A DNA stretch of 10,699 nt from SIG587 sp045649505 (GTDB lineage Bacteria > Bacillota > Clostridia > Oscillospirales > Acutalibacteraceae): the NCBI GenBank assembly GCA_045649505.1, contig JAZRQA010000056.1, positions 1 through 10,699 of the forward strand, in the 5' to 3' direction. Of this stretch, positions 1-4,386 are shown one piece after another. The notes under the pieces were generated by a model, which was not told where the DNA came from, made no database searches, and saw nothing but the letters and a program-made list of their open reading frames with translations. Position 1 is the stretch's first letter. Each line of letters begins with the position of its first letter. Made by a program: the position numbers and the translations under genes.

Positions 1-1
1 G

Positions 2-439
2 GAGGGGTGTCTAACCTTCTATACAGGGATGGCAATGGGCTTTGATATCTTAGCCGCTGAGCTTGTATTGCTTCTTAAAAGCAGATCGGACCTTGTTATA
101 AATCTTGTGTGTTGCCTTCCGTTTAAAAATCAGCATAAGAATTTCAGCGAGGATTGGCAACAACGGTTTAATAATATTATTGAGCAGGCTGACGAGGTTA
201 TTTTGTTGTCGGATGACTATTATAAAGGCTGCTATTTTAAGCGTAACGAGTTTATGGTTGATAACAGTGATATCGTGTTGACCTTCTTTGACGGTGCTCC
301 GGGTGGCACAGCGCAAACCCTGCGATATGCGGCTGAAAAGGGTAGGCGTATTGTTAACCTCGCCGAGGATGTGGACACAAATTTAATCTATAACGATTTC
401 GAAAGTATACCATATTCCGAAAATTACGAGGATGAATAA
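2..439 (+). CDS. DUF1273 / YpsA-like SLOG-family protein, 3' part
   Basis: This is the C-terminal part of a gene that begins before the window. The frame is open from base 2 and reads through a TGMAMGFDILAAE segment before the first internal ATG at 29, so that ATG is not the true start. The segment fits the SLOG/Rossmann-like motif of the DUF1273 (YpsA) family, in which a Gly-rich loop and a downstream D-x-AAE helix are predicted to bind a nucleotide or related ligand. Further family-like features are the ADEVILLSDDYY strand-loop, the DIVLTFFDG strand and the PGGTAQTLRYAAEKG motif near the end. The C-terminus is acidic (YSENYEDE). B. subtilis YpsA has been linked to cell division and stress, but the biochemical role of the family is not settled, so no function is assigned. 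A perfect terminator hairpin follows the stop codon by about a dozen bases. Confidence 0.8.
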   Translation, partial: EGCLTFYTGMAMGFDILAAELVLLLKSRSDLVINLVCCLPFKNQHKNFSEDWQQRFNNIIEQADEVILLSDDYYKGCYFKRNEFMVDNSDIVLTFFDGAPGGTAQTLRYAAEKGRRIVNLAEDVDTNLIYNDFESIPYSENYEDE

Positions 440-451
440 AAACTTTTTTAG

Positions 452-480
452 AAAGTCCCCTTTTGGGGACTTTTATTTTT
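452..480 (+). terminator. Intrinsic terminator after the DUF1273 gene
   Basis: A perfect 9-bp hairpin, AAAGTCCCC / GGGGACTTT with a TTTT loop (452-473), runs straight into a T-rich tract (TTTTATTTTTTT). It starts 12 bases after the stop codon at 437-439, so it should end the transcript of the upstream gene and insulate the next promoter. Confidence 0.9.
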
Positions 481-504
481 TTAAAATAAATTTGTAAAAA
501 GCAC

Positions 505-532
505 TTGACAAATTTTAAAAAAAGAGTATAAT
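505..532 (+). promoter_or_regulatory. Vegetative (SigA-type) promoter for the 47-codon gene
   Basis: A perfect -35 box TTGACA (505-510) and perfect -10 box TATAAT (527-532) are separated by 16 bp of A/T-rich DNA. Transcription would start near 539, giving a leader of roughly 28 nt that carries the GGAGG ribosome site of the small gene at 567. Two perfect hexamers suggest strong, constitutive expression. Confidence 0.85.
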
Positions 533-566
533 AAAGAAAAAGAACAAATGTTCGGCGGAGGAAAAT

Positions 567-710
567 ATGAATTTACTTGCTGTTTTTCAAACTTTAATCG
601 AGGTTGCCTTAATCGGCTTCGTGCTTTGGGGCATATTTAACGAGCGCCGTCTTGTTTTAATGGAAAGGCGCGTTATTCGGTTGCTTAAAAAGAAGCTTGC
701 AAAGATATAA
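567..710 (+). CDS. 47-aa small single-pass membrane protein, unknown function
   Basis: A short open frame not recognised as a named family. It encodes 47 residues: a hydrophobic N-terminal segment (about residues 3-24, LLAVFQTLIEVALIGFVLWG and onward) long enough for one membrane span, then a strongly basic amphipathic tail (residues 26-47) with paired arginines and KKK. By the positive-inside rule the tail would lie in the cytoplasm. Support for a real gene is contextual and good: a perfect TTGACA/TATAAT promoter lies just upstream, GGAGG (557-561) sits 5 nt before the ATG, and a hairpin terminator follows. The gene is therefore a complete monocistronic unit. It could be a small regulatory membrane peptide, a holin-like or toxin-like peptide, or a conserved clostridial small protein; the sequence alone does not decide. 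Confidence 0.72.
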   Translation: MNLLAVFQTLIEVALIGFVLWGIFNERRLVLMERRVIRLLKKKLAKI

Positions 711-749
711 TATATATTTATCATTTTTAAATCCTTTATTTTTTTTATT

Positions 750-789
750 GCAAAAAGCACTATCTCGAAAGGAGTTAGTGTTTTTTTGC
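750..789 (+). terminator. Intrinsic terminator after the 47-codon gene
   Basis: The stem is CACTA-t-CTC / GAG-t-TAGTG around a GAAAG loop (758-780), extended outwards by AAAAA (752-756) pairing with the T run at 782-786. The 3' side is a run of seven Ts. It begins about 40 nt after the stop at 710 and separates the small gene from the next promoter. Confidence 0.8.
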
Positions 790-861
790 TTTGCGGTAAC
801 TTAAAAATGTTTAACGATTATAATAATATGCAAACTATAAGTTATAATTTTAATAAATTCC

Positions 862-890
862 TTGTTTTAGCAAAAAAACTGTGATATAAT
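862..890 (+). promoter_or_regulatory. Promoter with extended -10 for the LarA-like gene
   Basis: The -10 box TATAAT (885-890) is preceded by TG one base upstream (882-883), an extended -10. A TTGTTT -35 box (862-867) lies 17 bp upstream. The predicted start near 897 leaves a leader of about 20-26 nt before the gene at 917/923. Confidence 0.75.
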
Positions 891-916
891 CGATTTAGTC
901 TATAAGGAATGGAGAT

Positions 917-2194
917 ATGGCTATGGGTTCGGTTAATGAACTTTTGAAAAATGTATATATACCAAAAATGGTGCCTGTTCGTCAGCATTTTGATCGTGAT
1001 AAGCTTTTGGATGTTGAGGCTGCCGTTTTAAGCGAGCTTGATAGAGATGAGGTAAAGGCAAAAATTCGCCCCAATATGAGCATAGCAATTACTGCAGGCA
1101 GTCGCGGAGTAGATAATCTTGCGCTTGTTATAAAAACCCTTGTTTCCTTTTTAAAGAAACTGGGCGCAAAACCCTTTGTAATACCTGCTATGGGAAGTCA
1201 CGGTGGCTCAACCGCCGATGGACAAAAGGCGGTTATTGCTGAATACGGTGTTGTTGAAGAAAATATAGGATGTCCTGTTTTGGCTACGATGGAAACGGTT
1301 GAAATAGGAAAGCTTGATGACGGAAGACCTATTTTAATAAACAAGCTTGCCGCCGAGGCTGACGGTATAATCTCCCTTAACAGAATAAAGGCTCATACTG
1401 CTTTTAGAGGAAGATTTGAAAGCGGCGTTATGAAAATGCTGGCTATAGGGCTTGGATGTCAGGCAGGTGCCGAGGTTTGTCACCGACAGGGAATTTTGCA
1501 TTTAGGTCCTAATGTTGAAAGATTTTCGCTTGGAATACTTAAAAATGCAAATGTCATTTTAGGTGTAGGACTTATCGAAAATGCCTACGACGAAACCGTT
1601 AAGGTAAGGGTTATGACCCGTGAACAGATAGTTGACGAGGAGCCGAAATTACTCGATTATGCAAAATCAAAAATGGCTCGTTTGCTTTTTGACAAGGTTG
1701 ATGTACTGATAGTTGATTATATCGGTAAAAATATCAGCGGTGAGGGAATGGACCCCAACATTGCAGGACGCTGGATAGTTCCAACCATAAAGGGAGGAAT
1801 TGATGCAACGAGAATAGGTATTTTAGATTTAACCGATGAAACTCTTGGTAATTTTGTTGGCCTTGGAATGGCTGATACCTGCTCAAAGCGAGTGGTTGAA
1901 AAGATAAGCCTTGATAACACATATCCTAACTCGCTCACAAGCACCGTTACCGAGCTTTGTAAGATACCGATGTATTTTGATGACCACAAGCGTACTATTC
2001 AGGCAACAATAAAAATGGTGCCTGCAAAAACTCCGCAGGAAGTTACAATGATACGGATTGGCAGTACGCTCGAAATGGACACAATCTGGATTTCGCAAAA
2101 CCTTTTAGAAGAAGCCAAAAAAATTCCCGAAATTGAAATTCTGGGCGATGCTCAGACTTTAGAGTTTGACCAAAATGGAAATTTATTTGACTAA
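917..2194 (+). CDS. LarA-superfamily (DUF2088) protein, putative nickel-dependent racemase/epimerase homologue
   Basis: A 425-residue protein similar to the lactate racemase (LarA) superfamily. LarA uses a nickel-pincer nucleotide covalently held by a lysine, with histidines as catalytic and metal-binding residues. Candidate counterparts are visible: AGSRG (residues 60-64), GSHGG with H95, KAHTAF with H160, ESGVMKM with K173 in the place expected for the cofactor lysine, and H189 in EVCH. This order (H...H...K...H) matches LarA and supports an active enzyme of the superfamily, but the substrate cannot be read from sequence and is not necessarily lactate. No larB, larC or larE cofactor genes are in the window. 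Two starts are possible: ATG 917 (AAGGAA at 904-909) or ATG 923 (GGAG at 911-914, 8 nt away). The gene is monocistronic, with its own promoter and terminator, and converges on acpP. Confidence 0.8.
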   Translation: MAMGSVNELLKNVYIPKMVPVRQHFDRDKLLDVEAAVLSELDRDEVKAKIRPNMSIAITAGSRGVDNLALVIKTLVSFLKKLGAKPFVIPAMGSHGGSTADGQKAVIAEYGVVEENIGCPVLATMETVEIGKLDDGRPILINKLAAEADGIISLNRIKAHTAFRGRFESGVMKMLAIGLGCQAGAEVCHRQGILHLGPNVERFSLGILKNANVILGVGLIENAYDETVKVRVMTREQIVDEEPKLLDYAKSKMARLLFDKVDVLIVDYIGKNISGEGMDPNIAGRWIVPTIKGGIDATRIGILDLTDETLGNFVGLGMADTCSKRVVEKISLDNTYPNSLTSTVTELCKIPMYFDDHKRTIQATIKMVPAKTPQEVTMIRIGSTLEMDTIWISQNLLEEAKKIPEIEILGDAQTLEFDQNGNLFD

Positions 2195-2226
2195 GGGCTA
2201 TTGGTTGACTGTTTTAATATCATAAA

Positions 2227-2272
2227 AGAAAAATCCCCGCATCGAATTACCGATGCGAGGATTTTTTGTTTT
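2227..2272. terminator. Bidirectional intrinsic terminator between convergent genes
   Basis: The stem runs AAAATCC-c-CGCATCG / CGATGCG-a-GGATTTT around a six-base loop (2245-2250), with one C/A mismatch. It has an A-rich 5' side and a T run on the 3' side (2262-2267), so it can terminate both the LarA-like gene (plus strand) and acpP (minus strand). Confidence 0.9.
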
Positions 2273-2278
2273 TAAAAT

Positions 2279-2506
2279 TTAATTATTTTTTTGTATGTAC
2301 TCAACAACATCGCCGATGGTTTTTAAATCCTCGATAACACTGTCGGGAATTTCAATTTCAAATTCATCCTCAACGGTCATAAGCATTTCAACAACATCAA
2401 GACTGTCTGCGCCTAAATCATCAACAATGCGGGTAGTCATTGACATCTCATCCGCATTTGTATCGAGTTGCTCGGCAAGAATCTCTTTAATTTTTTCGAA
2501 TACCAT
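2279..2506 (-). CDS. acpP: Acyl carrier protein
   Basis: A 75-residue acidic, four-helix-type acyl carrier protein, the usual length for AcpP. The phosphopantetheine attachment motif is DLGADSLDVVEM, with Ser35 as the modified serine. The N-terminal FEKIKEILAEQL helix and the C-terminal TIGDVVEYIQKN are also typical. It carries growing acyl chains as thioesters in type II fatty acid synthesis. The start is the ATG at 2504-2506, because a perfect GGAGG (2514-2518) lies 7 nt upstream on the minus strand. An in-frame ATG eight codons further out (2530) would add a non-family MLFFGGFF extension and has no suitable ribosome site. The gene stands alone, not beside fabD/fabG/fabF, with its own promoter. 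Confidence 0.96.
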   Translation of the reverse strand: MVFEKIKEILAEQLDTNADEMSMTTRIVDDLGADSLDVVEMLMTVEDEFEIEIPDSVIEDLKTIGDVVEYIQKNN

Positions 2507-2561
2507 AAAAAAACCTCCAAAAAATAGCATTAAAAGTAGACATAAAACGACAAATATGGTA

Positions 2562-2586
2562 TATTAAAATACATATATTAGGATAC
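2562..2586 (-). promoter_or_regulatory. Possible operator over the acpP -10 region (direct repeat)
   Basis: Two copies of TATTA(AA/GG)ATAC, at 2562-2572 and 2576-2586, have a 14-bp period and lie across the -10 box and predicted transcription start of acpP. They could bind a fatty-acid regulator (FapR/FabT-type control is known in Firmicutes), but they do not match a known operator closely and the region is A/T-rich, so chance is possible. Confidence 0.3.
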
Positions 2587-2608
2587 AACATATTTATCCA
2601 TAAGTCAA
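2580..2608 (-). promoter_or_regulatory. Promoter of acpP
   Basis: On the minus strand, TTGACT (2608-2603) and TATCCT (2585-2580) are separated by exactly 17 bp. Transcription would start near 2573, giving a leader of about 65 nt before the acpP start. Confidence 0.7.
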
Positions 2609-2623
2609 GATTAACTATACAAA

Positions 2624-2632
2624 TGATATTCT
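2624..2632 (+). promoter_or_regulatory. Weak candidate extended -10 element ahead of the aroE remnant
   Basis: TGATATTCT (2624-2632) looks like an extended -10 element about 47 bp before the aroE start. No good -35 box lies at the right distance. It is listed as the best plus-strand promoter candidate in the acpP-aroE divergent region. Confidence 0.3.
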
Positions 2633-2678
2633 AAAAACGCTTATTTGTCAACAAGGAATTTTATGGCAGGTGATATTT

Positions 2679-3017
2679 ATGAAAAAACATTTTGGTTTAA
2701 TTGGCTATCCGCTAACACATTCCATGTCGCCGTTTATACACGCTCGTCTGTTTGAAGCAAGCGGAATTGATGCCGATTATATGCTCTACTCTTTTCCTGA
2801 GGTAGAGTTTAACAAATATTTGGATACCCTTCGCACACTTGACGGCGATACAACTCGCCCCCTGCTTAATGGAAAGGAAAAGCTTTCAAAGGTTCGCAAA
2901 CCACTTGCTTTTCGTGCCCCGATATATAAGTGCGTGGCTTAAATTGCAGTCAATGCCGAGAATGACGCAGAAAACATTGCAGAAAATATACTTTTCACTA
3001 AGAACAATCTTGAATAA
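2679..3017 (+). pseudogene. Chimeric remnant: AroE N-terminus joined to AroK C-terminus
   Basis: The first ~56 codons read as the N-terminus of shikimate dehydrogenase (AroE): FGLIGYPLTHSMSP with the S-x-S substrate-binding motif (residues 15 and 17), then the IHARLFEASGID helix. At about 2844-2850, where AroE should continue with N-V-T-x-P-H-K, the protein switches to GDTTRPLL...RAPIYKCVA, which resembles the lid and C-terminal part of shikimate kinase (AroK). A TAA at 2940-2942 falls where AroK has the Ala-Asp pair, and the same frame continues with an AroK-like tail (IAVNAENDAENIAENIL) to a second stop at 3015-3017. The catalytic cores of both enzymes, including the AroE Lys/Asp pair and the AroK P-loop, are missing, so neither can work. 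Translation from ATG 2679 (AGGTG at 2668-2672) would give an 87-aa product. The AroK assignment of the second half is by motif only. Confidence 0.72.
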
Positions 3018-3038
3018 TTATTTAAAATATAGTATAAT
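3010..3038 (+). promoter_or_regulatory. Promoter ahead of the aroF remnant and aroB
   Basis: TTGAAT (3010-3015) and a perfect TATAAT (3033-3038) are spaced 17 bp apart. The -35 box overlaps the last codons of the aroK-like tail. Transcription from near 3045 would now produce aroB mRNA with a leader of roughly 100 nt that includes the short aroF remnant. Confidence 0.75.
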
Positions 3039-3062
3039 GATTAGAATACAGAAGTCCTGAAA

Positions 3063-3137
3063 ATGATTATAGTTTTAAAATCAAATGTAACAGATGAGCA
3101 AATACAAAGCTTCTCAAATCTAAAATTTAGGAGTTAA
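3063..3137 (+). pseudogene. N-terminal remnant of DAHP synthase (AroF type), 24 codons
   Basis: The frame opens with MIIVLKSNVTDEQIQ, closely resembling the start (MIIVLKPNATEEQI) of the type I-beta DAHP synthase (3-deoxy-7-phosphoheptulonate synthase) that carries an N-terminal ferredoxin-like domain. After about 15 residues the similarity stops, and the frame ends at 3135-3137, inside the aroB ribosome-site region. The ~320-residue catalytic barrel is absent. No strong Shine-Dalgarno sequence is seen before the ATG. The remnant sits directly downstream of a consensus promoter, which suggests the intact ancestor headed a transcript with aroB. If still translated, ribosomes would stop 5 nt before the aroB ATG, so it could act as an accidental leader ORF for aroB. 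Confidence 0.6.
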
Positions 3138-3142
3138 TTTTT

Positions 3143-4210
3143 ATGCTTAAAATGACGGTTAATGCCGATAAACCTTATGATATTATTATACAAAGGGATC
3201 TTCTTGATAACTGCTGTGATTATATAAAGCAGGTGACGAAGGCTAAAAAGATTCTTGTTATATCGGATAGCAATGTCGCGCCCCTTTATGCAAAAAAGAT
3301 ACTTTTTGCCCTTGAAAAGGAAAATTTTGATACCTCGCTTTTTGCATTTCCTGCAGGCGAGGAAAACAAAAATCTTCAAACGGTTGAAAATATGCTTGAC
3401 GCTATGAGTCGATTCGGTCTTTCAAGACAGGATTTGGTCATAGCCGTGGGCGGCGGTGTTACAGGCGATATGGTCGGCTTCGCCGCAGCTATATACCTAC
3501 GCGGAATAGACTTTATCCAAATACCCACCTCGCTTCTTTCTCAGGTGGATTCCTCTGTTGGCGGCAAAACAGGATGCGATACCAAATTCGGTAAAAACCT
3601 TGTTGGTGCTTTTCATAACCCGCGTCTTGTGCTTATTGATACTGCTACGCTCGATACTTTGCCGAGTGAATTTTTCTGTGACGGTATGGGTGAGATAATA
3701 AAGGCAGGCGCAATAAGGAGCGAGAAGCTTTTTGATTCGTTGTGTTTTCCCGATGCCGAGCAGTGCCTTGAAAATATAATTTACTCCTGTGTTGATATAA
3801 AACGCGTGGTGGTCGAAAACGATTTTCGAGAAAATGGGGAACGTATGCACCTGAATTTTGGGCATACACTTGCCCACGCCATTGAGTTTTATTATAACTT
3901 TTGCGGCATAACCCACGGAGAGGCAGTGGGGGTTGGTATGGTAATGATAACCGAAGCTGCTGAGAAAAACGGGCTGACACAGGCGGGTACCGCCCAAAGG
4001 ATAAAAGCCGTACTCGGCGATTTCGGGTTGCCAACCGAGGTAGATGCTCCTCTTGATGAGCTTTTAAGGCTCTGCCGCAGGGATAAAAAATCTACCGCAA
4101 AGGATATAAACCTTGTTCTGCTACACCGTATAGGTGAGGCATACACCCATAAAATACCTATAGATGAGCTTGAAGCCTTTTTCGGAGTACAAAGCGATGA
4201 GCAGCATTAA
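3143..4210 (+). CDS. aroB: 3-dehydroquinate synthase
   Basis: A full-length 355-residue AroB, which converts DAHP to 3-dehydroquinate, step 2 of the shikimate pathway, using NAD+ and a divalent metal (zinc or cobalt). The NAD-binding region is intact (PAGEENKNL, residues 70-78, and GGGVTGDMVGFAA, 103-115), followed by the substrate/active-site block IPTSLLSQVDSSVGGKT (127-143) and GKNLVGAFHNP (150-160). Metal ligands can be assigned as E184 (GMGEIIKAG), H241 (LNFGHT) and H258 (THGEAVG). RRDKKS (312-317) is the conserved C-terminal motif. The start is ATG 3143, with GGAG (3130-3133) 9 nt upstream. Its stop overlaps the start of the aroA remnant by 14 nt, the normal coupling of an aro operon. 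It is the only undamaged gene in an otherwise gutted aromatic cluster, so its partners must lie elsewhere or the pathway is being lost. Confidence 0.96.
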   Translation: MLKMTVNADKPYDIIIQRDLLDNCCDYIKQVTKAKKILVISDSNVAPLYAKKILFALEKENFDTSLFAFPAGEENKNLQTVENMLDAMSRFGLSRQDLVIAVGGGVTGDMVGFAAAIYLRGIDFIQIPTSLLSQVDSSVGGKTGCDTKFGKNLVGAFHNPRLVLIDTATLDTLPSEFFCDGMGEIIKAGAIRSEKLFDSLCFPDAEQCLENIIYSCVDIKRVVVENDFRENGERMHLNFGHTLAHAIEFYYNFCGITHGEAVGVGMVMITEAAEKNGLTQAGTAQRIKAVLGDFGLPTEVDAPLDELLRLCRRDKKSTAKDINLVLLHRIGEAYTHKIPIDELEAFFGVQSDEQH

Positions 4211-4337
4211 AATAACGCCCCACGCTCTTTCGGGCAAGGTGCAGCTTCCGCCATTTAAAAGCGTGGCGCATCGCGTACTTATTTGTGCTGCCGGATTTTA
4301 CATTTCTTGGCAACTACAAGGAAATACAGATAAATAA
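4197..4337 (+). pseudogene. Truncated 5' end of EPSP synthase (aroA), fused to a PheA-like 3' end out of frame
   Basis: The ATG at 4197 overlaps the end of aroB. The first ~33 codons (IKITPHALSGKV, then PPFKSVAHRVLICAA) are the N-terminus of 5-enolpyruvylshikimate-3-phosphate synthase. The conserved substrate lysine and the S-x-x-H-R segment are recognisable, although the usual P-G/P-S-K-S motif reads PPFKS. Similarity ends near 4295 and the frame stops at 4335-4337 after 46 codons, against about 420 for a whole enzyme. In the +1 frame the next bases read DFTFLGNYKEI... to a stop at 4342-4344, which resembles the last residues of the ACT domain of prephenate dehydratase (PheA, F-x-F-L-G-x-Y). 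This suggests a deletion from early aroA to the end of a downstream pheA. The AroA part is firm; the PheA part is a short-motif inference. Confidence 0.72.
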
Positions 4338-4357
4338 TCATTGAAAAAGTGATTATT
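4333..4357. repeat. 8-bp inverted repeat around the proS -35 box
   Basis: AATAATCA (4333-4340) and TGATTATT (4350-4357) are perfect complements separated by 9 bases that contain the TTGAAA -35 hexamer. It could be an operator for a dimeric repressor, or a weak A/T hairpin. It has no T tail, so it is not a good terminator. Confidence 0.45.
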
Positions 4358-4369
4358 CTAAAATATAAT
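4341..4369 (+). promoter_or_regulatory. Promoter of the proS-lemA-alaS operon
   Basis: TTGAAA (4341-4346) and a perfect TATAAT (4364-4369) are separated by 17 bp. Transcription would start near 4376, only about 11 nt before the proS ATG, so the GGTG ribosome site would lie at the very 5' end of the mRNA. There is no room for a T-box leader. Confidence 0.7.
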
Positions 4370-4386
4370 GATACTTGGTGATAAAA

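Noticed and set aside
2507..2530. An eight-residue longer start for acpP
   Set aside because: It would start upstream of the perfect GGAGG and add MLFFGGFF, which is not an AcpP feature.
2839..3060. A separate 73-codon gene overlapping the aroE/aroK remnant
   Set aside because: It is another reading frame of the same remnant with no recognisable motif and no ribosome site; the AroK-like reading explains the region better.
3497..3997. A 166-codon minus-strand frame opposite aroB
   Set aside because: It has no motifs, no ribosome site, and lies entirely within the well-supported aroB.
4297..4386. A T-box riboswitch leader for proS
   Set aside because: Only about 50 nt separate the scar from the proS start, and the promoter leaves a leader of about 11 nt, far too short for a T-box.
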